This document shows, piece after piece, positions 1-10,970 of a stretch of 64,000 nucleotides of DNA. Every line of letters begins with the position of its first letter. The stretch's first letter is position 1. The stretch is from Allomyces arbusculus. Its lineage: Eukaryota > Blastocladiomycota > Blastocladiomycetes > Blastocladiales > Blastocladiaceae. The stretch is taken from NCBI GenBank assembly GCA_027604705.1, contig JADHYV010000017.1:310001-374000 (forward strand), in the 5' to 3' direction. The notes beneath the pieces were generated by a model that saw only the letters and a list, made by a program, of their open reading frames with translations, searched no databases and was not told where the DNA came from. A program made the position numbers and the translations under genes.

Positions 1-1208
1 CAATCGTCAAAATGACCGACATGACATAGTGCAGGACAAGCGCGTTGAATGGCGTGCCGAACCGCGGGTGCAGCTTGGAGAAAGTCGACGCAAATGGCAC
101 GAATTCGCGGCGCGCGGCCTCGAACAGAACGCGCGACGCGGCAAACGAAATGGCAAGGCAGGTGCCGTACGCCGAGAAGGTAATGAGCAGCGCCATGACC
201 TTCTTGCCAAACACTTCGCCGTAGACGCGTGTCGCAAACTCGGCGGCCAAGACCTCCTTGGAGCCCTTGACGTCAGATCCCGACAGGGCCGACAGGTACG
301 CGAGATTGGCGCCAATGTAGAGGGCCGAGACGGCCGAGACGCCGCCAACAATCGCGCGCGGGGCATTGCGCTGCGGGTCCTTGAGCTCACCCATGGCCGT
401 CGACAGGTACGACCAGCCATCGTAGCAGAAGAACACGGTGAGCAGCGCCGTCGCATAGTCACCTGGCGACGTCGACGTGCCTGCAAACGAGTCGGCAAAC
501 GTGCTCGGGTTTGGGACCGACGGGAACCCGCCCGCCGCCATGACGATGCCCGTCACGACGACAAACAGGATAATCATGAGCTTGAGCGCCGTGATGATCG
601 ACGTTGACTTGGTTGCAATCGCATTGGAAAACGCGAGCAGGCAAAACACGGTCGTGATTGTGGCCACTGCAATCGCCTTGGTAACCCACTCTTCGTAATC
701 GAGCGCAGAGCCCGTTAGCGGGAACGCGTACTTGAGGTAAATGGCGACGACAGTGCCAAGCGCGGCCGTATACCCGGTGTGCACGAGCACGATACGGCAC
801 CAGCAGTAGAGGAACGCCATGAGCTGCTTAGGCTTACGGTAAATGAACTCGAGGTATGGCAGGTCGCCGCCGGATTCTGGCATCATCATGCCCAGTTCCG
901 TGTACGAAAACGCGCCTGCAAGAGAGACTAGGGCTGGTGGCGCAACAAGCAGTGGTTAGCATCAGGCACGGAAGCGAGTGTCAAAGCGCAAGAGCTGCAA
1001 GCGTACCGCCGATGAACCAAATGATCATGGCCATTCCTGGCGACCCGACCAGCGCGAGGATGCGACCACCGTTGCTGAACACACCAGTTCCGACCATGCA
1101 CCCAATAATCAACGACGTTCCGCCCCACAGCGACATTGTGCGGCTCAGAGCGGTCGGGGCGGCTTCAACGTCGACCAAACTTGAAGAGTCGAATTTTTTC
1201 GTGTCCAT
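1..1208 (-). CDS. L-type amino-acid permease (APC superfamily), 3' end cut by window
   Basis: Multi-pass plasma- or vacuolar-membrane amino-acid transporter of the LAT/MUP1 type (APC superfamily). Exon 1 is 1208-1007 and exon 2 runs from 933 off the window edge; the 73-nt intron has donor GTACGC and acceptor CACCAG. This acceptor, rather than a closer one, restores the family spacing and gives LVSLAGAFSYTELG after the first helix. The first helix carries the diagnostic GTGVFSNGG turn, and PESGGDLPYLEF follows as in fungal methionine permeases. About 370 residues with roughly eight membrane segments are visible; the last helices lie outside the window. The substrate cannot be told from sequence; neutral amino acids are the family norm. 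The start is the first ATG of the frame, just before a short cytosolic tail. Confidence 0.9.
916..1006 (-). other. Intron region with two possible acceptors in the permease gene
   Basis: The donor is at 1006/1005. Two AG sites are usable: at 935/934 (chosen) and at 917/916. The downstream choice would delete six residues from transmembrane helix 2, so the upstream site is preferred. Both keep the frame, so alternative acceptor use is possible in principle. Confidence 0.6.
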
Positions 1209-2188
1209 GGTCGGTCGAGTTTGTGCTGCTGCTTGCTGCTCGAGGTCAAGGCCGAGGAACTTCGGCTCGCGGGAAAGAGAGCGGAAGGTCTGGAGTGCGC
1301 TGGAGACGGGAATGCTGCGATGCCGGGGGCACCACGACCTTTATGGCGCTGCTGTGTGCTGCTCGTCGACGTTGACCAAAGCTTGCCGTGGGGCAGGCTG
1401 GACGCGGATCGGGCGGTCGTGAGTCCCGTCAACCCCGAGCAAGCGGAGGCACTGGTCGGTACAACGTCGACATAAATGATCCACGGGTCATCGGCCCAAT
1501 CGTTGCAACGAACCACGCCCCGCGGAGGGAGGCGGGGAATGGTTTGTGCCGTGGCTGGAGTGGGGGAGTCCGTTGTTCCTTCCAGGCGCGCTCGACGCGC
1601 GCCAACGAATATCGAGGCCAACCCGCGTGCGTCCCATGGCTGCGCCAAACGGGCGACATTGTTGGCTCGTCAATCAACGTTGCTTAGACTCACCCGCGCG
1701 CCTGGCTGGGTCCTTGCTCAGGGTAGGGGCGAATGGATGTGTTTGCCGAACTTGTGGGACGCCGAGCGTTACAGCCTTTTCAATGGAAAGGAAGCGCGCA
1801 GGCCGCTTCTCGCTGAACGTTGACTCGTGCACCAACCAAGCCGCACATGCGATCGTACTGCGATGAGGCGCGGCCGGACGCTCCGAAGCCAAGGTTGGTG
1901 CGCGAGGGAGGATTTCATCATGAGTTGATCAATCGTTACGCCCTTGACGCCGCGAAGTTCGGCGCTTTCGCGGGCGTCAGTTTCGTTGTCGGTGCGCCGC
2001 GCCTAAACCGTCATGTGCTCCTTTTCGATCCTCACCATCCTCCTCATGAGACCTGCTCTCGCCTCACAGGTGCAATGGCCAAGAGCGGAGCGGACAAACC
2101 AAAATGTGTTCTCAGAATTGACCATGACTCGGCGTGCACAGCTCAGAGCGCGCCAGGCACTCCAAGGCTCCATCGGCCAGCATCATCA
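1209..2188. other. Intergenic, permease promoter side / M20 3' side
   Basis: 980 bases upstream of the permease start and downstream of the M20 stop. I see no convincing gene, RNA or repeat; open frames here are chance frames of GC-rich DNA. Confidence 0.5.
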
Positions 2189-4062
2189 TCAGCGGCGCGG
2201 CGAACCAACAGCCTGGTCATAGGACGGCGGCGGCCCCTGCAGGAGCGGCGTCGCCTCCGTCGCGCGGCGCACGGCCGGCTCCGCACCCCCACGACCCATC
2301 TCCATTTTACGGTTGGCCGGCGGCACAGGCGCACTCGCCCTAGCCATCCCCGGCTGCTCATCGACACGGATCGGATCCTCGTCGGCGCCCGCGCGCTCCT
2401 TCTCCTCCAAATACTCCTTGTAAATCTTCTTGACAAGCTTGTGCGGGTGCTCGACGACCGTCAGCGCCGCGCACGCAAGCGCCGCCGCCGCGCGCAACGT
2501 GAACGTATGCGCGACCTCGGACCGCGCCGCGGCCGCAAACTCGCGCGTGTGCGTGTCAACGCCCGGCACGCCAATATAGAAGTGCGGGTGCAGCGCCGGG
2601 ACCGAGTACGACACATTCCCAAAATCGGTCGACCCCATTGACTCGGCGCGCATGTCGCGGCCCGACGCGAAATGCACGCCGCGCGCCTCCATTTCGCGCT
2701 GGTAAAGGTGCGAGAGCACCTTGTTGTGCAGCAGGTTCGAGTAGGCCATCGTGTACCGCACGTCGAGCTGCGTGCCCGTGGCCATTGCAGCTGCAGTGAA
2801 ACACGCGACCGTGCGTTCCACGAGCGCGTCGCGCTGCGCGGTCGTCGCCGAGCGCACGATCCACTTGGCCGACGCGAGCGCCGGGATAATGTTGGATTTC
2901 TGGCCGCCGTCCGTGATGATGCCGTGAATCCGGTCGGTCGGCTGGATTTGCTGCCGCAGTTGCGCAACGTTCGAGTGCGCCAGGCACACGGCATCGAGCG
3001 CGTTGGTGCCGTCCCAGGGGCGCGCGGCCGCGTGCGCGGCACGGCCCGTGAAGTGAATGTCCATCCACTGCATGGCGAGCGCCTGCGACTGCGAGTTGTC
3101 CGAGTCGCTCGGGTGCAGCATCACGCAAAAGTCGAGGTCCTCGAACGCACCGCGCTCCACCATGAGCACTTTGCCGCCGCCGCCCTCTTCGGCGGGCGTG
3201 CCGAACAGACGGATGCACGCCTTGAGTTTGTGCTTGGTGATGGCCTCCTTGGCGGCTACAAGTGATGCACGGAATGAAAAAGATCAGGACGCGGGCATCG
3301 GTCAGGATGAATGAGGCCAGGACAAACGTACCAATTGCGCAGGCCAGACCAGATATCGCAATGAGGTCTGTTCAAGGAATCCGATCAATTTCCGGATCTG
3401 AGCAAGCGACTTGAGCGATGCGCAAGAACGTACTGTGTCCTACAGAGTCGAGCAAGAACGGATCGATGAGTTGGAGCGAACGCGACCTCCCCGACTCAAC
3501 ACCAGTGCAAGATGACGAACCGCAAGCGTGCCCCAAGTCGGGCAGCGCATCGTATTCGGAGCAGAACCCGATCTGCACGGGGCGCTTGTTCGCAGCCTCA
3601 TCGTTATTGGCCGGAACGTGCTCAAACGTGGCGACAAACGCCGTCTCGATGGCGTAGGCGTTACGCTCGACAACGAACCCGACCTCCTCGAGGTACTTGG
3701 TCAGGACGTGCACGGCGTGCTCCTCGTGGAACCCGAGCTCCGGGTGGTCGTGAATCTGTCCAACCGGAACACGCGTTGGTCAGCAGTCGCGCCGACGAAG
3801 TTGTCATCAACACGCTGCGTGATCGAACCTGCAGGCTGATCTCGCGCAACCGTGGCGAAATCTCGGCCAAGACGCGGTCGACGGTCGCGCGCACGTCCTT
3901 GGACAGCTTGGGTAGGCCCTGCAGATCGGCGCCGTCACCACTGGTACCGACCGACGCGCACCACGGCGTGCCGGCGCCGCAAAACAGGCGCGAGAGCCAT
4001 GCCGACCACGCGTCGCCGGTGGTCGCGTCGTCGTGGTCACGACCCTTGTTCATTTGATCCAT
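2189..4062 (-). CDS. M20D-family metallopeptidase/amidohydrolase (PM20D2/AbgB-like)
   Basis: Predicted cytosolic dinuclear-metal hydrolase of peptidase family M20D (PM20D2, AbgB and aminoacylase-like enzymes that cut N-acyl or small peptide bonds). Five exons: 4062-3829, 3755-3521, 3439-3434 (only 6 nt), 3367-3332 and 3255-2189, giving 525 residues. Motifs in order: HPELGFHEE (about residue 82), EYDALPDLGHACGHN (about 145-159) and GTPAEEGGGGK (about 188-198). The 6-nt exon supplies the Gly and metal-ligand His of GHACGHN. The introns are 73, 81, 66 and 76 nt. The C-terminal tail is unusual: ATPLL followed by PPPSY, which resemble an acidic dileucine sorting signal and a PPxY ligand for WW domains. 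The natural substrate is unknown. Confidence 0.88.
3434..3439 (-). other. 6-nt microexon (GACACA) in the M20 peptidase gene
   Basis: Flanked by CTGTAG on its 5' side and GTACGT on its 3' side. Joining TGC-G, GACACA and AC-CTC gives Cys-Gly-His-Asn-Leu, the expected GHACGHNL motif. Skipping it would keep the frame but read Cys-Asp-Leu, losing the metal-binding His. The flanking introns are 3520-3440 and 3433-3368. Confidence 0.85.
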
Positions 4063-4502
4063 GGTGGCGACACAGACGCGTTGGCGGTTCGGTTGCGAGC
4101 AGTGGTCGTGCTTCTAGTGTGCTTGCTGACGAAAACTTGCGAAGTCGCGGCGGAGGACGGTCGAGTTTGTTGGCTGGAGGATCGAACCGAAAACGCGCCG
4201 AAATCAATTGAGGGCAGTTGGAAAAACGCGTCGCGTCAACCGTGCCTGGTGGGCTGGCCTGACGGTGCAAGTCGAGGACTCCTCACAACCAGTTCGGCCA
4301 TGCTCGGTCGTAGCCCTGGCACGGGTCATAAAGCATGCCTCAACGCGTCGCCGAGATCAAGGGAGTCAAGGGGCCAAAGACGAAATGGTGGACATATTCC
4401 AGGTCTTCATCAAAAACGGGCAAACAAGCCAAGAAAGATTCGGAACCAAACCCCCAAACCAATCCAAATCTCAACCCCAAACGAGCCTCGACAGCAAGGC
4501 TC
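4063..4502. other. Intergenic, 440 bases
   Basis: Lies between the calnexin stop and the M20 start, so it should hold the M20 promoter and the calnexin 3' UTR. Nothing else recognised. Confidence 0.5.
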
Positions 4503-6555
4503 CTACTCGTCGTCCTCGGCCGTGGCCTCCTTGGCCACGCGCTTGGTCGCCTTGGCCGGCGACGCCTTCTTGGGCGACGCATTGGCGGCCGGCTCCTCGT
4601 TCTCCTCTTCCTCCTCCTCCTCCTCCTCGGCCTCGGCCTCGTCGGCATCCGCGTCGTCGTCCTTCTTCTTCTTGGCCGCGGCCGACTGCACCTTCTGCTT
4701 CTTCTTCTTGTCCGCCGCCGACGGGCCCGTGAGCAGCGCGAGGATAAAGGCAATCACGGCAGCGACCGAGAGACCGGCAGCACCGGCCGTGATGGGGAGC
4801 GATGCCGCGGCCTTGGCCGGGTCGACGAGGGCCTTTTGCGCAAACTTGACAAACGACGCGGGTGCGAGCTGCTCGGCAATGTCGCCGAACGTGAGCTGGT
4901 TCAAGGGCTTGACAATCTCGTTGGCATCGGCATCCACGTCCTTGGCCTTTTCGGGCTCGTCAGCCTTGGTGAGCACTTCCTCGGCCGCGTGCTTGACCTC
5001 CCACGTGTCCTTGGTCCACTGGTCAAGCGTGGCGGCATTGACCGAGTCGGAGACGAGAATGTTGTCAAAGTGGATGTTGTTCTGCATGGTCCACAGCTCA
5101 AACCCGACCGCGCCGATCGGCGTCATGTAGCCCGGGTGCTTTTCGTCGACGTAGTCTGGGTTCGCAATCTTGCGTGGCGCCCAGGGGCCCTTGTAAGCCG
5201 GGTTGTCGATCAGCGGCGCGGCCCACTTGCCCTTGTAGTCCGGGTTGCGCTTCATCGGCCGCTTCCACGGCCCGCAGCCCGACGCCTCGGCGCACTTCGG
5301 GTTAGCCACCGTCGGCGCCACCCACTCGCCGTCCTCGTCGACGTCCCAATCCTCGGGTTGCTTGGCGTCCGGGTCCGGGATGTACTCAGGCTCATTCTCG
5401 AGCCAGTCGGCGGGCATCGTCGCGTCAGCATCCTCAATCTCGAGCGGCGCGTCCTCGTCCCAGTCGGCGGGCTTGGTCGCCTTTGGGTCCGGAATCTTGG
5501 CCTCGTCGACCCAGTCGGCGGGCTTCTTGTCGTTCGGGTCGTCGATCTCCTTGGGCGCGACCACCGGCGGCTCAAAGTCGTCGAGCAACGAACCGGTCTG
5601 CTTGGACACGCCGTCGATCTTGATCTCAAACGTGTTCTTTTCCGGGTGCACAATCAGCGTGTAGAGATGCGTTTCCTTGGAATACGTCGACGGCACCGAC
5701 GGCGGGTTCTTCAAATGGTGCTCGACGATCTTGCCCGTCTTCTTGTTCTTGTGCCGGAAAATGAAGTGCACCTTGTTGGTCGCGCCGCACTTGTCGGGCC
5801 CAAACATGATCGTGTAGGGCGTCTTGTCCGAAAACGTCGCCGGGTCGTACACCTTCTTCGCGTCGTGCGAGAGCAGCTTCAAGTAGGCCCCACCGCACTC
5901 GAGCCCGTTCTGCAGTTTCACCTCGTACTGGACCGTGACGGCATCGTGGCCCTCAAACGTGACCGGGCGCGGCAACGCGCGCGAAATCGCGTGGTGCGCG
6001 GCGGCCGACTTGAGCACGAGCCCCAGATCGCCCGGGTTGGCACCGACCGTCTCGGTCGCCTCCTCGACGGCCCACTGGCCGCGGTAACGCCACAGGTCAG
6101 CGTCCTCGGTCGAATCCTTTTCGCCGGCGGGCACGTCCTCCTTGGACGCACGCGACGGGATCCAGTGCTTCTCAAAATCGGCTACCGAAGCGAATTGCTC
6201 GCCGAGGGAGCCAGCGGGCAGGGACACGGTCGACGGCTAGATTCATGGCAACGCGGCGAGATGAGTTTGCGGCCAATAACGGGCCTGATCGACAGGGATG
6301 CAGGCGTTGGGACGCTACTGGCCGGCGCGCCAGCGAAGTGAGCACGAACGATCGTGCATCCTTTTGTCCTTGCGTTGGCGCAGGGTCCCAAAGATGGCGA
6401 TCATGAGCTTGGCGTACCTTCCACACGGGCTTGTCAGCGGGAGCAGCAGTGGCATCGGACTTGGCGGCAGCGGCGGCGGGCGCGTCGGCGGCCACGGCCG
6501 AAGACAGCGCGAGCAGGGCGAGGGCCGCAGCGGCGGTCTTGGAGGGCGACGGCAT
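4503..6555 (-). CDS. CNX1: Calnexin, ER lectin chaperone
   Basis: Type I ER membrane chaperone that holds monoglucosylated glycoproteins during folding. Two exons, 6555-6418 and 6236-4503 (181-nt intron, donor GTACGC), give 623 residues. An N-terminal signal peptide (about residues 1-22) is followed by the lectin domain with [19 protein letters not shown], then the P-domain. The P-domain has four type-1 repeats (KKPADW, TKPADW, TMPADW, KQPEDW) and four type-2 repeats ending around [13 protein letters not shown]. Calreticulin has three plus three, so calnexin is favoured. One membrane segment lies near residues 524-548, followed by a lysine-rich and then a strongly acidic cytosolic tail (a run of ten Glu with a few Ala/Asn nearby). 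The tail lacks a clear KKXX signal. The start is the ATG directly before the signal peptide. Confidence 0.95.
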
Positions 6556-7095
6556 CGTGACGAACAGGAGTGTGACAGGAGTTGGAAAATCGGAATGCGG
6601 CGCGTGGAGCGGGTGGGCAGTTGCGCGTCGTGAAGCAGCGGCGGGAATAAGAGATCGCCGCGAAGGGGGGCGGTGGGGTTGAAGAACGAGAGCGTTGAGG
6701 GCGACGGCGACGGCGGCGGCGGCGGGCAGCGGCCAGCGGGCCAAGTCGACCGGCGAGAAAGTGGAGCCTGGCGAAAAAACGATCAGACGCGTGCGGAAAC
6801 GACCGCCTGCCACTCTTGTCCTGCACACGTGCGCATCGACGTGTCGCGCTCGGTGGGAATCCACCGCAAGGCGAAACAACATCTTGGCAGATCTCAGCAG
6901 GACACCAGGCTTGCTTTCATTCCTCATCTGCCGGCCTCGACGAACCCCGCCATACGACACGAAGGCGGAGGCGGGAGAGGTGGATCGGCGTGGCCGGGGC
7001 GAAAAATGCAGATCAAAGCACACATCAATATAAAATCAGCGACGCGACGCGTCGTTTCAACAGGTTATCACAATCACCACTCCCACACCCGCCAC
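6556..7095. other. Intergenic, 540 bases
   Basis: Calnexin upstream region and hydroxylase 3' region. No other feature seen. Confidence 0.5.
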
Positions 7096-8231
7096 CTACT
7101 CCGACTTGTCCTTGCCATCGCTCCCCACCTTCTCCACCTCCTGCCGCGCGTCGTATTTGCGCACATACCGGCGCCACCGGTCCCCACCCTCGGTCCCGCA
7201 CACCGCATCCAGCAATCCCAGCACGCCAAACTGATAAATGAACGCGTAATGGTGCCAATCGTGTTTCCGCGCCGACGGCATCCCCCACAACTCGTACCCG
7301 GAATGTGTGTGAATCGTCGTCGCAATGGCCACCACCGTCCACAGACCCGTCGTGAGCGGGTGTGCGCCCATGAGCACAGGCCCAAGCAATACCGGCCCCA
7401 AATTCGACAACACATGCTCGACCGGGTGCGCATAGGTCGCAGCCAACCCAATCGGCGCGGTAAACTCGTGGTGCTGCTTGTGCACGGCCTTGTAGAGCGG
7501 TGCCCAGTGGAACGCGCGGTGCGACCAGTAGAAGAGCATTTCCTCGACCACGACAAAGATGACCAGGTCGCGCGCGACCGTGGCCGCGTCCGGGATCGTC
7601 GCGGCCCAGGCGTTACACTCAATTTCGCCAGTGCACGGCGCGCGCGCCGCGTGCATCTGCATGAACAGGTACCCGACGATCGGGTTGAGAACGAATTGAT
7701 TGAATAGGACCGTCTTGGCGCACTTGACCCAGTCGCGCCACGGCACGACCTTGCCGTCCTGGATCTTGTGCTGCATCGCGAACCGGCCAAGTGCGGACGT
7801 CGGGTACCGCAGCGACCAGTCGAGCACGCCGAGCGCGAGCGCGTGGAGCCAGTACGACGCGGCTACGGGCGATGTGCATCGACAAGTGTCAGCACGAGCT
7901 CCACGTCAGAGCTACCAGAGAGAAGCACGCAACTCGTCAAGAGAAACAAGTCTACGGTCATGGTCCACGCAAGCCCGTGCCGTGCGGCCAGTGCTGTCCA
8001 CGCGGCGCGCAGGCTCATCACCGCGTCGTACACGACGGGCGCCGCCGTCGCAATCCACTCGGGCTTAAAAAACACAACAACCACGACCGCAACGGCCGTA
8101 TGGAACATGGACTCGCGTGGCATCATGGGCCGCAAGACGTTGATCTCAAAGTTGGACGGGAGGCTCTCGGCGCCATCGGCGAGCTTGAGCTTGCCTACCG
8201 GCGTCTGGTCGGTTGCGATGGTCGTGGCCAT
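7096..8231 (-). CDS. Sterol desaturase / fatty-acid hydroxylase family membrane enzyme
   Basis: ER di-iron oxygenase of the fatty acid hydroxylase superfamily, closest by motif to C-4 methylsterol oxidases (ERG25/FAXDC2 type). Exons 8231-7916 and 7862-7096 with a 53-nt intron (donor GTAGCT, the shortest in the window) give 360 residues. Three histidine boxes are visible: SHRAFH (about residue 216), HKQHHE (about 229) and HDWHHY (about 310). The segment FTAPIGLAATYAHPVEH also matches ERG25-like enzymes. Several hydrophobic helices precede the boxes. Whether it demethylates sterols or acts on other lipids is not decided by the sequence; the short C-terminus has no KKXX retrieval motif. Confidence 0.88.
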
Positions 8232-9054
8232 GGTGTCGAGGTCGAAAAAGCTGCTGGTCCGGTCAGATTCAGTCGAGCGCGCACCACCCGCCGGCGGGCA
8301 GCGACCTTTATATCGTCGCGGGTGCCTTGTTGACGCTCCGTGCGCGCATACTTGGCATATTCACGGCCCAGCCGCGGGATTTGATCCTGCCGCGGAGAAA
8401 CGGCGGCCGTGGCCGCCGGCCCTCGCAATGAGCGCTTGCCGGTGGGCCTTGTTTCGTTGCCGCCAGTGCCGACGCCGATACGCGCGCGCGTAAAACAGTG
8501 GTTTGGGTCCGGCATCGACGTGGTACAGTTGGCCGTGCACGCGAAACTCGGGAGCATAGTCGTTGCGGACAGGCGCAGGTTTCGCCACTTGTCCGCCGGA
8601 AACTTTCGCTCGCAACGTGCAAGCACGGCAGAAGGCATGCATTCTTGCACACCCTCCCGTCGGCGACGGTGGGCAGTCCCGCCGACCACGACTACGATCT
8701 GACTGACCTGATCAATGACGATGAAGTCCCTGAGACGACAAAAAAAAACGTCCTGCATAATGACTGTATAAATGGTGAACGGGAACGGCAATAGGTACAG
8801 GAAAACAGACGGAGCCCCGACCCGCGCGACCCGCGACCCGCAAACTCCAAACGACGCAACTGATAACCGAGACTCGCTGCTGTGGTCCCCGGCGCGCGCA
8901 AAAGCGAGGAGACAGGCCGGGATGCCGGGGGCGCTGCTCGCGCGCGCGCGAGCTCGGGACCAACCCCACCAAAAACGAAAACCGGAAAACTGAAAGCACG
9001 CCAAACTACACGAAACACGCAGAGAGAAATCCCGCGGCAGTGGCTGTGACTCTT
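8232..9054. other. Intergenic, 823 bases
   Basis: Hydroxylase promoter side and citrate synthase 3' side. Apart from the possible Helitron fragment on the minus strand I see no gene. Confidence 0.5.
8361..8642 (-). mobile_element. Possible degenerate Helitron-type fragment
   Basis: A 90-codon open stretch in otherwise empty intergenic DNA reads FRVHGQLYH followed by GPKPLFYARAY, preceded by CRACTLRAKVSGGQV. This is reminiscent of the start of the Helitron helicase-like N-terminal domain, where a Cys/Gly-rich strip precedes FRIHGxxYHRIGxL and a PxFAQIYI strip. No Rep HUH motif, helicase or ends are present, so it would be a short relic of a rolling-circle DNA transposon. The resemblance is by eye only and could be chance. 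Confidence 0.3.
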
Positions 9055-10970
9055 TTACTGCTTCTTGGCCGTCTGCTGGGCGACCAGCTGCTTGAGCGCC
9101 TCGGTCGACATCGACTTTGGCCGCTCGATCGGCAGACCCAGGGCACGCGACCAGATGAGGCCCGACATGCAGCCGAGCGCGCGCGACACGGCGAACAGCA
9201 CCGTGTAGTAGTCCTGCTCGACAAAGCCGAAGTGCTGGAGGAGCACACCCGAGTGCGCGTCCACGTTGGGCCAGGGGTTCTTGGTCTTGCCGTGTTCGGT
9301 GAGCACGCCCGGGACAATGTTGTACATTTGGCTCGTAAGCTTGAACATCGGGTCGTTCGGGAGGTGCTTGAGCGCAAACTCGCGCTGCGACATGTAGCGG
9401 GGGTCGGTCTTGCGCAGGACGGCGTGGCCGTAACCGGGCACGACCTGGCCCGACTTGAGGAGCGACCACAGGTAGTCCTTAATCTGCTGGTCGGTCGGGT
9501 TCTCGCCGACAACGTCCTTCATCTTGAGCGTGAACCGGAGCACCTCCTGGTTGGCGAGACCGTGCAGCGGGCCAGCAAGACCGTTGACGGCCGCGGCAAA
9601 CGACAGGTACGGGTCCGAGAGCGCCGAACCGACGAGGTGCGACGTGTGCGCCGAGACGTTACCGCCCTCGTGGTCCGAGTGGATGACCATGTAGAGGCGC
9701 ATCAGCTCGACAAACTGCGGGTCGGTGTAGCCCAGCATATGCGCGAGGTTGGCCGACCAGTCCTTAGCCATGTCGACGGGCGCGACCTTGCCGTCCTTGT
9801 AGACGTTGCGGTAGATGCGCGCAGCGACAACGGGCAGCTTGGCAATCAGGTCCATGGAGTCCTCGTAGACGTACTGCCAGTACTGCGTCTTGGGCACGCC
9901 CTGCGCGTAGGCCTTGGCAAACGCCGACTCGCCCTGCAGTGCGTTGATGGCCACCGACAGCTGCGACATCGGGTGCAGCGTGTTCGGGCAACGGTCAATC
10001 ACTTCCTCGACGTAGGCCGGGATCGCCGACCGCGCGGCCCACTCGGCCGAGATCGCCTCAACCTGCGCCTGCGTCGGGACCTCACCCGTGACGAGCAGGT
10101 AGAAGAGACCCTCGGGCAGGGGCTCCTCACCGCCCTTGGCCTTGGGCAGCTGCGCCTGGCACTCGGGGATCGTCTTGCCGCGGAACCGAATGCCCTCTTC
10201 GGCGTCGAGGACCGAACCCTCCCAGAGGAGACCCTTGATGCCGCGCATACCGCCGTAGAGCATGTCGACAGTCACGTTGCCAATCACCTTGTCGCCGTTC
10301 TCGGCGCGGAACTTCTTGATCTCCTCCTGCTTTTCCGGGATCAGCTCGGTCAAGCGGTCGCGAAGGCTCTATTGATAGTGAGAAATGAGTGCGGGGGTGG
10401 CAGTGGAGGGGGGGGGGGGGGCGTTGTCGGATTCGGGTCAGTTTATCCAGCAAGGAATGAGGTGGGGACCGTCGCCACACGTTTCAGACCCAGATCAGGG
10501 GCGCGGACGAGCGGGTTGTTGTTGTCTGATCACATTTTGCGCCCACGACCGGGAGCGTGCGAGCACATCACTTCACCCGTCGCGGTTCGCGATCGATCAG
10601 AGACAAATCGACTTTGTGCCGACTCGACCAAAACGAAAGAAAGGTCGATGGTGAGTGACCAACTGTGTCGGTCCCACCGCGCACAGAGCGTCCGCAACCT
10701 CGCGTCAAGTCCGCGCCGAAAAGGCTCATTAGCAACGAGATAAATGTCTGCGATCGTACCTTGGGCTTGGCCGTGGCAAAGGCGCGAGCGGCCTGGAAAG
10801 TAGCGGCGGAGGCCTATAGAGCACGAAAACCGGCACGGTGCGCAACCGCAAGTGCATATCGTCCAAGGTCAGCTTGATTTGCTCGTTCCAATGACCACGC
10901 GCAGGCGTAACGGGCGCAAAGGGGGCCGGACCTTGGCCGACCGCGAAAGGACGGTGCGCGGGACAAACAT
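9055..10970 (-). CDS. CIT1: Citrate synthase, mitochondrial
   Basis: Condenses acetyl-CoA and oxaloacetate in the mitochondrial matrix, first step of the TCA cycle. Three exons, 10970-10932, 10813-10760 and 10368-9055, give 468 residues. The first two exons encode an Arg/Ser/Ala-rich targeting peptide ([13 protein letters not shown], then [18 protein letters not shown]). The catalytic signatures are complete: [34 protein letters not shown] and NVDAHSG. There is no C-terminal peroxisomal SKL-type signal, so this is the mitochondrial form. Intron 1 (118 nt) uses a weaker donor GTCCGG, so exon 1 is less certain; intron 2 is 391 nt and contains a 14-base G/C homopolymer. Confidence 0.95.
10408..10421 (-). 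repeat. 14-base homopolymer (C run in sense) in citrate synthase intron 2
   Basis: An uninterrupted run of 14 G on the plus strand, read as C in the transcript, about 40 bases before the 3' splice site. It is a likely site of length variation and of assembly error. Confidence 0.9.

Noticed and set aside
3368-3520. First impression that the M20 peptidase had lost the His of GHACGH
   Set aside because: The 6-nt microexon at 3434-3439 with good flanking splice sites restores the motif exactly.
9040-10743. Long plus-strand open frame opposite citrate synthase
   Set aside because: It is the antisense shadow of a certain gene; high GC and third-position bias make such frames open by chance. The same holds for long antisense frames opposite calnexin, glutamate dehydrogenase, PAT1 and the pseudokinase.
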